Source: SAR202-VII-2 sp965263165 (GTDB lineage Bacteria; Chloroflexota; Dehalococcoidia; Lucifugimonadales; SAR202-VII-2). From it: 64,000 nt of DNA. The position numbers and the translations under genes are program-made. This document shows, piece after piece, positions 17,803 through 26,499 of the stretch. Below the pieces are notes generated by a model. That model ran no database searches and was not told the DNA's origin. It was given only the letters and a program-made list of their open reading frames with translations. Position 1 is the stretch's first letter. Each line of letters opens with the position of its first letter. The DNA is taken from assembly GCA_965263165.1 (NCBI GenBank), contig OZ253584.1, positions 1,116,001-1,180,000 on the forward strand. The letters run 5' to 3'.

Positions 17803-18873
17803 CTATTGCCAGCGGGCAAAGGCCCAGCCCCCGCCGGTGCCCGCTGGCGTCCGGTACACGGGCAGGTAGTCCAACAATTCGAATTTGAGGTGCTCGGATG
17901 CGCCGGCCGCCGTGATCCAGTTGCGGATCTCCGATGCCGCGGAGTCCAAGCGGTGCCGGGGCAGGTTCATCAGGGCGTCGGCGTCGTTGTTCTTCATACC
18001 GTCCAGGGCCATCTGGTCGATCTCTTCGTCGGTGACGAAATGGCTCAGGCCGCCGGAGCCAAGGACGACGACACGCTTGTTGCTGTTCCACGCTTCCACG
18101 GCCTCTCGAATGGTGCGGCCCAGGGTGAAGCAGCGCTTCGGAGTGGGCTGGTTGGGCGGATAGCAGGTGTTCTGGAAGATGGGCAAGATGGGGAAGGGGT
18201 TGTTGTCCATCAGCCGCCGCACGACGAAGCCCCAGCCGTGGGGCATGCCCATGCTCCGTGGCTTCGTCACGCGCTCGCTCCCCACATACCCCGCCGGCCC
18301 AATGACGCCGCCTGGCTGTTCCTTCAAGTAGCGGGAATGGGCGATGTCGAAGTCGTGGTCGATGAGGTAGCTGATGAGGTGGGCACCCAACTCCTGGTCC
18401 ACCGGAACCTCCATGTCCACGTCCCCGTAACCCCACAGGGCGGACCTGATCGGTTCGGGCATGCCGGGCATCTCAGGGCGGGGTATGAGGCGCATCGTAG
18501 CGCCCCAGTAGAGGCCCAGGGACGGCATCATGTCGTCGAAGAGCAGTTCGTCCTGGTCGTCGCTGACGATGATGACGGCGTCCGGTTCAGCGGCCCGTAG
18601 CGTCTCGCCGAGCTTTGCGATGGCCGCCTGGCAGCGGTCCCACTGCTCGAAGAAGACGTCTTCTCGGCACATCTTGTTGATAGTTGCCGCTACGGGCTGG
18701 CTCTGCCGGTACTGTTCGAGGTCCTCGTAGAGCAGCACCCGCGCGTCCGGAGGGGCAACAAAGCCCCCTTCCCGGTTGAACTTGTCGGTCTCCGCGTAGG
18801 GCGCCCACTGCTCCTTGGGCATACTTAACATGGGGCTATGGGATGTTCCAATCCCAAGCACGATTTCAGCCAT
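17803..18873 (-). CDS. LigB-type extradiol ring-cleavage dioxygenase (copy 2)
   Basis: 356 residues, paralogous to the gene just downstream: shared MAEIVLG...TSHSP start (His12), VIIVSDDQDELLFDDMMP, CYPPNQPTPKRCFTLG, VVLGSGGLSHFVTDEE and SAASEIRNWITAAGA. In the second motif the His of copy 1 (DDQHE) is Asp (DDQDE), so the iron site or substrate preference may differ. The two genes may form a heteromer or act on different catechols. GGAGGG precedes the ATG. It is the upstream member of the tightly spaced 18873-16798 pair. Confidence 0.9.
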   Translation of the reverse strand: MAEIVLGIGTSHSPMLSMPKEQWAPYAETDKFNREGGFVAPPDARVLLYEDLEQYRQSQPVAATINKMCREDVFFEQWDRCQAAIAKLGETLRAAEPDAVIIVSDDQDELLFDDMMPSLGLYWGATMRLIPRPEMPGMPEPIRSALWGYGDVDMEVPVDQELGAHLISYLIDHDFDIAHSRYLKEQPGGVIGPAGYVGSERVTKPRSMGMPHGWGFVVRRLMDNNPFPILPIFQNTCYPPNQPTPKRCFTLGRTIREAVEAWNSNKRVVVLGSGGLSHFVTDEEIDQMALDGMKNNDADALMNLPRHRLDSAASEIRNWITAAGASEHLKFELLDYLPVYRTPAGTGGGWAFARWQ

Positions 18874-19144
18874 GATTCACCCTCCTTGTTCAATCGGGGC
18901 CCAGCAGGACACTCCTCCGATTACTCCCCATTGTCTGACAAGGGAGTCCTGTTTACCACCCCACCCCGCTGCCCGGCAATGCGGAGGCCTCCAGCGCCGC
19001 GTGGACCTCGGCGGTTTACCACCCCCCTACGGGTGATCCCTAACCCTGCACAGTGGAAATGGGGGAACTTCACGGAAGTTCCCCCATTTCCACGTCAGGC
19101 GCCCGCTGGGTAGGGATGGCCGCATCGCGGCTGGGCCGCTGGAC
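18874..19144. other. Intergenic stretch with a perfect palindrome
   Basis: Separates the LigJ-like gene from the dioxygenase pair. The only clear structure is the inverted repeat at 19053-19093, listed separately. Confidence 0.5.
19053..19093. repeat. Perfect 19-bp inverted repeat, 3-nt spacer
   Basis: The arms 19053-19071 and 19075-19093 are exactly complementary (GTGGAAATGGGGGAACTTC on the left arm) and separated by ACG. There is no T-run on either side, so it is not a textbook intrinsic terminator. It may attenuate or stabilise the transcript between the LigJ-like gene and the dioxygenases, act as a protein-binding palindrome, or be a mobile palindromic element. Confidence 0.92.
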
Positions 19145-20164
19145 CTAGACCTTGAAGCGGGGGAACGCGTTGTACACGTTCCCGTCGAAGATGTTCTTCT
19201 TGTCCTCGTCGGTCAACCACTCGATGCTGTCGATAACCGGCTTGGTGTCGTCCTTCCAAAGACCGGTCTGGGGGTCCTGGCCGGAGCCGGAACCGGGCTT
19301 CTCTGTGCCGAACATGCAACGGCTGGTGCCGCAGACCTTGAAAAGGAGGTCCAGCGACTCCTTGGTGTACAGCACGGTGTCGAAGTAGAGCTTGTGCAGG
19401 TCGTCTTCGAAGCGGACGGCCTCGGGGCCGTAGTGCATCCACCGGGCGGCCTGCCACCGTCCCATCTGGTAGGGCACCGATCCGCCGCCGTGGGAGACGA
19501 CAATCTTCAACTCAGGGAAGTCTTTGAAGACTCTGGAGTTGACCAAGCCCAATGAGGCGATGGTTCCCTCGGTGATGAAGTGGTTGCTGTAGGACTCGCG
19601 CCCGTTCTTGCAGCCGGCGGTGTGAATGTGGCCGGGAACTCCCAACTCCACCATCTTTTCATAGAGGGGATACCAGTACTCGTCGCCCATGTTGGGGGTG
19701 AAGGCCCCGTCGGCGATGGTCCCTTCCCACGGGTCGGGGTTGATCAGACAGCCGATGAACCCCATCTCCTTGACACAACGCTCGAGCTCTTCGATGGCCA
19801 ACGAAAGGTCGTCTCCGGCAATGAAAGGCAGTCCAGCGACGCCGCGGAACCGGTCTGGGTGCAGACCCACCTGCTGGCCGATGACGTTGTTATTGGCCTT
19901 GGCCCACAGGTCCACGATCCTCGCGGGCTTCTCCGAGTTCATGAGCTGGAAGGGCCGGGGCGATAGGAATTGGATGTCCGTGCCGACGCTATCCATGATG
20001 GCGATGTTGCGCTTGGCGAACTCGTCCATCCGCTCATCGGGGTAGCTGGGGACCCTAGCGTCTCCGTAGCCCCGGCTAGAGAGCAGGTTGGCCTTGAACT
20101 GGTAAAGCTCGGGCGGCGCAACCGTGTGTGCGTGCATGTCTACGACTCGGCCACTGTAAGCCAT
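19145..20164 (-). CDS. LigJ-like 4-oxalomesaconate hydratase (amidohydrolase family)
   Basis: 339 residues. It resembles LigJ, the zinc hydratase of the protocatechuate 4,5-cleavage and gallate pathways, along its whole length: VVDMHAHTVAPPELY (metal HxH), ELERCVKEMGFIGCLINPDP, YWYPLYEKMVELGVPGHIHTAG (metal His), VVSHGGGSVPYQMGRW (metal His), FGTEKPGSGSGQDPQTG and IFDGNVYNAFPRFKV. These match my memory of the Sphingobium enzyme; an alignment has not been run. AAGGAGG precedes the ATG. It lies between RidA and the LigB-type genes, which supports a ring-cleavage pathway role. Confidence 0.85.
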   Translation of the reverse strand: MAYSGRVVDMHAHTVAPPELYQFKANLLSSRGYGDARVPSYPDERMDEFAKRNIAIMDSVGTDIQFLSPRPFQLMNSEKPARIVDLWAKANNNVIGQQVGLHPDRFRGVAGLPFIAGDDLSLAIEELERCVKEMGFIGCLINPDPWEGTIADGAFTPNMGDEYWYPLYEKMVELGVPGHIHTAGCKNGRESYSNHFITEGTIASLGLVNSRVFKDFPELKIVVSHGGGSVPYQMGRWQAARWMHYGPEAVRFEDDLHKLYFDTVLYTKESLDLLFKVCGTSRCMFGTEKPGSGSGQDPQTGLWKDDTKPVIDSIEWLTDEDKKNIFDGNVYNAFPRFKV

Positions 20165-20223
20165 ACGTCCTCCTTGGGTGTTCCTTGTTGTTTCCTATTA
20201 TTCGTCGGGACGAGCGGCGCTTC

Positions 20224-20610
20224 TCAGTCCAACACCGCTACGATTTCGCACTGGACCTGCATGCCCCGCTGCAACTCATCTGTGCGAATGGCATGACGGG
20301 CGGGTCGGTCGTTCTCGTCCGGGAACATCTTCAACCATTCGGTGTTGATGAACTGGCGGGAAGCGTTGTCCTTGACGAACACGGTCATGTGAGCGATGTC
20401 CGCGGTGCTGCCGCCTGCCTGCTCCATGATGGAGCGGATGTGCTGGAACATGAGTCCGGTCTGCGTGGCGGCGTCCTCAGGAATCTCTCCTGTAGCGGGG
20501 TCTGCCCCGATGATGCCGCTGGAGAACACCATGTTCCCCATCTTCACGGCCATGGGGATCGGGGCGTTGTGGGCCACTCTGGGGACTTCAATAACCTGAC
20601 GTTTCGGCAT
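20224..20610 (-). CDS. RidA/YjgF-family protein
   Basis: 128 residues, the standard length of this trimeric family. Landmarks are MGNMVFSSGIIGADPATGEIPEDAATQTGLMFQHIRSIMEQAG and IAHMTVFVKD, ending MQVQCEIVAVLD with the conserved Glu. RidA removes reactive enamine/imine intermediates; relatives in catabolic clusters act as deaminases (for example of 2-aminomuconate). The usual substrate-binding Arg is present in ENDRPARHAI. It is the first gene of the minus-strand catabolic run, 59 bases before the LigJ-like gene. Confidence 0.9.
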   Translation of the reverse strand: MPKRQVIEVPRVAHNAPIPMAVKMGNMVFSSGIIGADPATGEIPEDAATQTGLMFQHIRSIMEQAGGSTADIAHMTVFVKDNASRQFINTEWLKMFPDENDRPARHAIRTDELQRGMQVQCEIVAVLD

Positions 20611-20884
20611 GGACTGGCTGTGGCAACCGCCTCTGAGAAGCTACCCCTTCAAACGCAGGCCGGTTGTATCATAGGCGCCTGGGCGTGTCAAGCTGGGCGA
20701 GGTGGCCGGAGCCGATAGTCCACGGACGCTGTATTCCGAAGTACCGTGGAATGCGCCAAGGGACGCAGCAGCAAGAAACTCGCCGAGGCAGGGGAAGACG
20801 CGCTGGAGTTGGCGGCAGCCCCCGCATTGGGGATATGCTTCTGGCCGGGACTCGCTGGGAGGCATTGCTATTCCGTCTGACGAC

Positions 20885-21898
20885 ATGGAAGGCGGCGCGG
20901 AGGAGATGTACCGAGCCGGGTACACCGACGGCCTGCCCGTCGCGCCGCCGACATACGAACGCGTGGAGGCTATGCTCCGGACATCAGGCTGGGACCCCGA
21001 TGAAGTTGTCGCCGTGCTGGAGCCCTCGGGTGCCGAGGCGACCGTTCAAGCCCTAGCCGTCAATGCGATTATGGCCGGTTGCCTTCCCGAGCATCTCCCT
21101 GTCGTCATTGCCGCGGTGGAGGCCATGGCCCACGAGGAATTCAATCTCCTGGGCATCCAAGCGACGACCGGCTCGCCGGCACCGGTGGCCATTGTCAACG
21201 GGCCCATGCGCCGGTGGCTGGAGATGAACAGCGGCGCCGGTGCCCTGGGGCCGGGCAACCGGGCCAACGCCACCATCGGGCGGGCGCTCAGCTTTGTGCT
21301 GCGAAACGTCGGCGGGGCCAGGCCAGGCCAGGAGGACATGGCTACACTGGGCCAGCCCGCCAAGTACGGCCTGTGCTTCCCCGAAAACGAAGAAGACAGC
21401 CCCTGGCCGCCTCTGCATTCCGGCTTGGGTTTCTCATCCGTCGAGAGCGTCGTGACTGTTGCCGCGGTCGCCGGGTACGTGGAAGTGGTGGACGTCTTTT
21501 CCAAGGGCGCCGATGGAGTGCTGGCGACGCTTGCGGGAGCCGTGGCCGGCACGTGCATGGCGGGCCAAACGGCGGAGCAGCGGACCGTGTCGCCAGTGCT
21601 GGTGCTGGCGCCCGAGCACGCTCACCAGCTCGCCGAAAGGTTTACCAAGGCGCAGGTCAAGCAAGGCGTTTGGGAGCAAGCTTCCCCAACGCTCGACCAA
21701 CTTGGGCCGCAGATTCGGGAACTGGTCGTCGAGCGGCGCGTGCGGCGAGGGCGGGAAGCCGTACATGGCCCCCTGCGGCCCTGCCCGGCGCCGGAGGACA
21801 TCATCGTGGTGGTTGCTGGAGGGGTTGGGCAGAAGTCTGCCTACCTGCCGGCATGGTACGGGGGCAGCAAGGCGCAGACCAGGCCCATCAGGACGTAA
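20885..21898 (+). CDS. Conserved protein of unknown function
   Basis: About 337 residues if started at the ATG at 20885, just before YRAGYTDGLPVAPPTYERVE; the open frame extends to 20702, but the extra 61 residues look non-coding. Notable blocks are LAVNAIMAGCLPEHLPVVIAAVEAM, FNLLGIQATTGSPAPVAIVNGP, GALGPGNRANATIGRALSFVLRNVGG and KYGLCFPENEEDSPWPPLH. I believe similar proteins are widespread in environmental bacteria as uncharacterised enzymes, but I cannot name a reaction. It diverges from the RidA gene and precedes the MenB-like gene by 83 bases. Confidence 0.7.
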   Translation: MEGGAEEMYRAGYTDGLPVAPPTYERVEAMLRTSGWDPDEVVAVLEPSGAEATVQALAVNAIMAGCLPEHLPVVIAAVEAMAHEEFNLLGIQATTGSPAPVAIVNGPMRRWLEMNSGAGALGPGNRANATIGRALSFVLRNVGGARPGQEDMATLGQPAKYGLCFPENEEDSPWPPLHSGLGFSSVESVVTVAAVAGYVEVVDVFSKGADGVLATLAGAVAGTCMAGQTAEQRTVSPVLVLAPEHAHQLAERFTKAQVKQGVWEQASPTLDQLGPQIRELVVERRVRRGREAVHGPLRPCPAPEDIIVVVAGGVGQKSAYLPAWYGGSKAQTRPIRT

Positions 21899-21981
21899 CG
21901 ACGGGGTAGAATGCGAGTGCGCAGCGCTACCCCGCATCCAGACCGAACAAGCGGTCATCGAGTATCCACAAGGAGCAGGTC

Positions 21982-22782
21982 GTGACAGCCGACTTTCAGG
22001 ACATCCTCTACGAGAAACGAGAGGGCGTTGCCTTCATCCGCATGAATCGCCCGCATGTGCTCAACGCCTTCCGGCCGCGTACGGTCGACGAAATGCTGGC
22101 CGCATTCGAGAGCGCTTGGGGCGACGCGGAGGTTGGCGTCGTGGTGCTGACGGGCGCCAACGGCAACTTCAGCACAGGGGGGGACGTGAAGGCCCGCGGC
22201 GACGGCGGGTATATTGACGAGGGCGGCGGCGCCCGGCTGCAGATCCTGCAACTGCACCGCATCATCCGAGAGATTCCCAAGCCCGTCATCGCTATGGTGG
22301 ACGGTTACGCCATCGGCGGAGGGCACGTTCTCCACGTCATCTGCGACCTGACCATCGCATCGAGCCGGGCGCAGTTTGGCCAGATAGGCCCCAAGTTCGG
22401 CAGCTTTGACGCCGGGTTCGGAACCATCTTTCTGGCCCGGGTCGTTGGGGAGAAGAAAGCGCGGGAGATATGGTACCTCTGTCGTCGCTACTCCGCCGAA
22501 GAGGCCCTGCAGATGGGTCTGGTGAACAAGGTGGTGCCGCCGGAGGAGCTGGAAGACGAGGTGATGGCCTGGTCGCAGGAGCTTCTGCAACGAGGGCCCA
22601 CGGCCCTGCGCTTCCTCAAACACTCATTCAATGCGGACACCGACCACGTCTACGGCATCCAGAACCTGGCCCACGGCGCAACGTCTCTCTACTACACCAC
22701 CGACGAGTCCAAGGAGGGTACGAACGCCTTTCGAGAGAAACGGGCTCCAGACTTCTCAAAGCACCGCTCTCACCCCTGGTAG
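21982..22782 (+). CDS. menB: MenB-like naphthoyl-CoA synthase (crotonase fold)
   Basis: 266 residues of the crotonase superfamily, closest to 1,4-dihydroxy-2-naphthoyl-CoA synthase of menaquinone synthesis. The oxyanion hole is in NFSTGGDVKARGD and VDGYAIGGGHVLHVICDLTIAS. The MenB-specific segment is IGPKFGSFDAGFGTIFLARVVGEKKAREIWYLCRRYSAEEALQMGLVN, and the C-terminus reads EGTNAFREKRAPDFSK. AAGGAG precedes a GTG start. The menA-like gene follows after 6 bases. Other men genes are not in the window, so a related aromatic-CoA role cannot be excluded. Confidence 0.85.
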   Translation: MTADFQDILYEKREGVAFIRMNRPHVLNAFRPRTVDEMLAAFESAWGDAEVGVVVLTGANGNFSTGGDVKARGDGGYIDEGGGARLQILQLHRIIREIPKPVIAMVDGYAIGGGHVLHVICDLTIASSRAQFGQIGPKFGSFDAGFGTIFLARVVGEKKAREIWYLCRRYSAEEALQMGLVNKVVPPEELEDEVMAWSQELLQRGPTALRFLKHSFNADTDHVYGIQNLAHGATSLYYTTDESKEGTNAFREKRAPDFSKHRSHPW

Positions 22783-22788
22783 GCAGCG

Positions 22789-23724
22789 ATGCGTCAGCCT
22801 CTATCCGCGACGGCCGGCCCCTGGGAGCGCGCCCGCTGGTGCGCAGGCGTGTGGTACTGGGCAGCTAGGCCTTTCACCCTCACCGCCTCCGTGGTGCCGG
22901 TGCTGGTTGGGTCGGCGCTGGCCTTTCAGGAGGGGCGGGCCTTCATCCATCTCTTCATCCTGGCCCTGGCCGCCTCGGTCCTCGTGCAGGTGGGGACCAA
23001 CCTCACCGATGAGTTCTCGGACGACGCCAGCCCTGAAGCCCGCGGCCAGAAGCTCCTGGCGCCCTATAAGGTCATTGCCCTGGGTCTGCTATCGAATCGC
23101 GCCGTAAGGTTGGGAGCGGTTGTCAGCTTTGCCGTTGCTACGGGAATCGGGCTGTACATCGTGACGGTGGCCGGTTGGCTCATCCTGGTCATCGCCGCGG
23201 CCAGCCTGTTGGTGGCCTATCTCTATGCGGGCGGTCCCAAGCCCCTGGGAACCGTCGGGTTGGGCAACCCGCTGGTCTTCGTGTTCATGGGGCCGGTCAT
23301 GGTGATTGGAGCGCATTACGTCCATGTGCGCGAGGTCACGATGGATGCCTTCTGGGTGTCGCTGCCGGTGGCCTGCCTGGTGACGGCCATCCTGGTGGCC
23401 AATGACCTGCGCGACCTGGAGGAGGACCGCATCGCCGGAAAGACGACGCCGGTGACGTTGTGGGGCCGGACCTTCGGCCGGTGGCTGTGGACAACCCTTG
23501 TTGCCGGAGCGTTCGCGGCTGCTGTAGCCTTGGCGGCCATCGGCGGGCATGGCCCGTGGCCGCTTCTGACCGGCGTGGCCCTCTATCCGGCCTACCGCGC
23601 CTTTAGGGGAATCTGGGGGGAGGAGACGCGTCCCTCGCTGGCCGTAGTCTTGCGCAACTCGGCGAGGCTGCACTGGTGGTTTGGCGTACTGTTCGCCGCG
23701 GGTCTTGCGCTGGGGAGGATATAG
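22789..23724 (+). CDS. menA: MenA-like UbiA-family prenyltransferase
   Basis: An integral membrane prenyltransferase of 311 residues with about eight or nine hydrophobic helices. It opens with WAARPFTLTASVVPVLVGSALA, typical of MenA. The first Asp-rich motif is QVGTNLTDEFSDDASPEARG and the second is VANDLRDLEEDRIAGKTTPVTLWG; both bind the prenyl diphosphate through Mg2+. It would attach the isoprenoid tail to 1,4-dihydroxy-2-naphthoate. It is probably co-transcribed with the upstream menB-like gene, and convergent with the thiolase. Confidence 0.88.
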   Translation: MRQPLSATAGPWERARWCAGVWYWAARPFTLTASVVPVLVGSALAFQEGRAFIHLFILALAASVLVQVGTNLTDEFSDDASPEARGQKLLAPYKVIALGLLSNRAVRLGAVVSFAVATGIGLYIVTVAGWLILVIAAASLLVAYLYAGGPKPLGTVGLGNPLVFVFMGPVMVIGAHYVHVREVTMDAFWVSLPVACLVTAILVANDLRDLEEDRIAGKTTPVTLWGRTFGRWLWTTLVAGAFAAAVALAAIGGHGPWPLLTGVALYPAYRAFRGIWGEETRPSLAVVLRNSARLHWWFGVLFAAGLALGRI

Positions 23725-23725
23725 A

Positions 23726-24937
23726 CTAGCGCCGCTCGAAGATGGCGGCGACCCCTTGGCCGCCGCCAACGCACATCGTCTCCAGGCCATAGCGCACGTT
23801 CCGGCGCTCCATCTCGTGGAGCAGCGTCGCCAGGATACGGGCGCCGGTGGCCCCGATGGGGTGCCCCAACGAGATTCCCGACCCGTTGACATTGACGATG
23901 TCCTCGTCCGGCAGCTGCCACTCCCGCAACACCGCCAGCACCTGTGCCGCGAATGCCTCATTCAACTCAATAAGGCCGATGTCCTCGAACGACAGGCCCG
24001 TTCTCTCGAAGACGCGCTGCACGGCTGGGACCGGGCCGATGCCCATGTAAGCCGGATGCACTCCAGTTGCTGCCCATCCAACCAGGAAGGCCATGGGTTC
24101 TAGGCCGAGTTCCTCGAGTCTGTCCGCCGCGACAACCAGGCAGACAGAGGCGGCGTCGTTCTGTGCGCTGGCGTTGCCCGCGGTGACCGTGCCGCCTTCC
24201 GTGGCCGGCGCAAGCCTTCTCAGCGCCTCCAACGTGGTGTCCGCGCGGGGTCCCTCGTCCCGGTCGACGATGAGCGGCTCGCCCTTGCGTTGCGGCGCGG
24301 GCACAGGGGCGATTTCGTTTGCGAACCGACCGGCTTCGGCGGCGGCGACTGCCCGTTGGTGGCTGCGCAGGGCGTAGGCGTCCTGGTACTCGCGGGGGAT
24401 CTCGTATTGCTGGGCCAGGTTCTCCGCCGTCTCGATCATGCCTGAGATGTGCCCGAAGCGCTCCTCCGGCGATACCGTGGCCCTGGCGCGGGTGAGGCGG
24501 TCGTGGAGGGTAACCGAGCCCAGCCGGCTGCCCCAGCGGGCGTTGGTGGTGTAGTGCTCCACGTTACTCATGCTCTCCACCCCTCCGGCAACGACCACGT
24601 CGGCATTGCCGGTCTGCACGAGCATCGCTGCGTTGATGATGGACTGGAGCCCAGAGGCGCAGCGCCGGTCCAACTGGTGCCCCGGCACTTCGATGGGAAG
24701 GCCTGCCTTGAGGGCGGCTAGCCGCCCGATGGAGGGGTTCTCGCCGCTGGGATAGCCGTGGCCCAGGATGACCTCATCCACGCGGGCGGGGTCGAGGCCG
24801 GTGCGTTCCATGAGAGCGCGAATGGAGAGGGCGGCCAACGCATCAGCGGGGACATCGCGCAGGGCGCCGCCGAATTTGCCGACGGGCGTTCGCAGAGGAG
24901 AGACGATGGCGGCGTCGCGCCCAGCGTTCGACTGCAT
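23726..24937 (-). CDS. Thiolase (acetyl-CoA C-acyltransferase)
   Basis: 403 residues. The nucleophilic Cys is in GHQLDRRCASGLQSIINAA. The catalytic His region is NGSGISLGHPIGATGARIL, the NEAFAAQ motif is present, and the second Cys is in GLETMCVGGGQGVAAIFE. The N-terminus AAIVSPLRTPVGKFGGALRDVPA is typical. It could end a beta-oxidation-like degradation or condense acetyl-CoA. It starts 4 bases after the KARI-like gene, giving a three-gene operon with the SCP2-like gene. Confidence 0.94.
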   Translation of the reverse strand: MQSNAGRDAAIVSPLRTPVGKFGGALRDVPADALAALSIRALMERTGLDPARVDEVILGHGYPSGENPSIGRLAALKAGLPIEVPGHQLDRRCASGLQSIINAAMLVQTGNADVVVAGGVESMSNVEHYTTNARWGSRLGSVTLHDRLTRARATVSPEERFGHISGMIETAENLAQQYEIPREYQDAYALRSHQRAVAAAEAGRFANEIAPVPAPQRKGEPLIVDRDEGPRADTTLEALRRLAPATEGGTVTAGNASAQNDAASVCLVVAADRLEELGLEPMAFLVGWAATGVHPAYMGIGPVPAVQRVFERTGLSFEDIGLIELNEAFAAQVLAVLREWQLPDEDIVNVNGSGISLGHPIGATGARILATLLHEMERRNVRYGLETMCVGGGQGVAAIFERR

Positions 24938-24940
24938 GCT

Positions 24941-25954
24941 CTAGCCTTCGCCCAGGCCCAGCTTTCGGCGCAGGTTGTCCTCGATGCGATTGATCTCATT
25001 GTCCGAGCCGAGCATTTGGTCCAGGAACGGCTTGGAGGGATATCCAGTCTCTATTTCCGCCTGGAGCTCCTCAGCGAAGGCGCCGCTCTGAATGTCCTTC
25101 ACAGCCTCGCGCATGCTGTCCGCCATGACGTCCCTATCCACGGCCATGGTCCGGGTCATGCCGCCGAAGGCGGCGGCATACCCGTGGAGGTAGACGGAGC
25201 GAAAGAAGCCGGCGTCGGCCATGGCCTGGAACGTTTTGGACATCTCCCCCGAGAGATACATTTCCAGGAGCAGGCCCTCTGGAGGCAGGCCCGCCTCTAC
25301 GCCCACTTGGAAGGCCGCAAGGATGGCGGCGCCCAGCCAGGGTCCCAGGGCCTGCTCGCCGAACAGGTCGAGGTTGGCTTCCTGTTTGGCGCTGAGGTGG
25401 AGGGCGCCTCGTCTCAAAGAACCTGCCGCTTTGGCCACGGCCAGCAGTGTCGGCCAAGCGTTGCCTGTGGCGTCCTGCTCCACCGAGACGTAGCTCAGGA
25501 AGCCCTTTTCGGCCAGGAAAAGCTCGCGAATGACGTCGCCGACCATCCTGGGGGCGAACAACAGCACGTCGACGCCCGGCGGTGGTGCGATGAGGTTGTA
25601 GGCTAAGTTGTAGCCGGAGGCGAACAGCAGGGCCGACCCCGGCCGCAGATGGGGTCTGACCGAGGCCTCCATGACTTCAGGCTGGGTCTCGTCGGGCACG
25701 AGGAGGAGCGTCAGGTCAGCCTGGGCAACCGCGTCTGCTATCGGTGAGACCGGGAACCCCTCATTGCCGGCCAAGTCATGGGAGGCGTCATTCCGGCTCC
25801 CCACGATTACCCTGGCCTGTGTGGCGTCCCGAAGGTTGAGCGCCATTGACCTGCCTAGATGGCCGTACCCCACAATAGCGACGGTCTTGCCCGACAGCGC
25901 CGCGATATCTGCATCGGCCTCGCGGAAAACCGGGAGGCCGTCGTTAGACGTCAT
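24941..25954 (-). CDS. Divergent ketol-acid reductoisomerase (KARI)-like protein
   Basis: 337 residues related to IlvC but distinct from the canonical copy at 30837-31838. The Rossmann motif is VAIVGYGHLGRSMALNLRD instead of the usual GYGSQGHAHALNL. VDVLLFAPRMVGDVIRELF stands in for the KAPGH loop, so the catalytic His-containing segment is altered. The LDLFGEQALGPWLGAAIL region keeps the Asp and Glu used for Mg2+. It is translationally coupled to an SCP2-like gene and a thiolase, so a catabolic reductase or isomerase on a bulky acid is more likely than valine synthesis. Confidence 0.8.
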   Translation of the reverse strand: MTSNDGLPVFREADADIAALSGKTVAIVGYGHLGRSMALNLRDATQARVIVGSRNDASHDLAGNEGFPVSPIADAVAQADLTLLLVPDETQPEVMEASVRPHLRPGSALLFASGYNLAYNLIAPPPGVDVLLFAPRMVGDVIRELFLAEKGFLSYVSVEQDATGNAWPTLLAVAKAAGSLRRGALHLSAKQEANLDLFGEQALGPWLGAAILAAFQVGVEAGLPPEGLLLEMYLSGEMSKTFQAMADAGFFRSVYLHGYAAAFGGMTRTMAVDRDVMADSMREAVKDIQSGAFAEELQAEIETGYPSKPFLDQMLGSDNEINRIEDNLRRKLGLGEG

Positions 25955-26360
25955 GGGCCTCCTCCCTGGCCTCGCGGTAGCTGGCTAAGAAGGGGTCGAG
26001 CATGCCGGCGAACTTGCTCAATTTCAGTGGATGCAGGCCTTTCACCTTCAACTTGCCGGTAATGAAGGCCGTGCCGAAGGAGGTGCGACCCCAGGCCGCA
26101 TCATTCAGCGTCGTGCTCGACATGCCAATCGTGATGGAGGGGTTGCCGTCGACGGAAGGGGCGAAGCGGAGCGCTGGGCCCGATTGGTCGGAAACCAGGT
26201 GCACTGCCATCGCCAGATCGTCGAACTCCCACCGCACGGTTTGAAACGCCGCAGCGATGCGCTCGAGCTGGGGAGCGTCCAGCTTTTCGTTGAGCAGCTC
26301 CACGGTGCGGCGAAGGGCGTTTTGAAGCTCTTCTCCGGAGGCGGGCGGGGACTGAGTCAC
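25944..26360 (-). CDS. SCP2-like sterol/lipid-carrier domain protein
   Basis: 138 residues. The region WEFDDLAMAVHLVSDQSGPALRFAPSVDGNPSITIGMSSTTLNDAAWGRTSFGTAFITGKLKVKGLHPLKLSKFAGMLDPFL follows the SCP2 pattern: a beta sheet, a hydrophobic helix at ~100, and the FxxGKLKVKG turn. Such domains bind hydrophobic substrates or CoA esters. It overlaps the start of the KARI-like gene by 11 bases. The order SCP2-like, KARI-like, thiolase suggests a small lipid or steroid-like acid pathway. Confidence 0.7.
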   Translation of the reverse strand: MTQSPPASGEELQNALRRTVELLNEKLDAPQLERIAAAFQTVRWEFDDLAMAVHLVSDQSGPALRFAPSVDGNPSITIGMSSTTLNDAAWGRTSFGTAFITGKLKVKGLHPLKLSKFAGMLDPFLASYREAREEAHDV

Positions 26361-26499
26361 GAGGTGCTCCTGTTAGTTGGATCCTCGACGTCAATGAGGA
26401 TAACCCGAACCGGAACCGTGCGGAAATGCCTTTTTAGGCGTTGGATCTGTTGGGCCCCTGAGGTGTTTCTTCTGAGAGTATTTCTGCGGTGCTCTGCCC
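26361..26499. other. Short intergenic stretch
   Basis: No feature seen. The DNA is visibly more AT-rich than its surroundings, as is the adjoining methyltransferase fragment. Confidence 0.4.
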
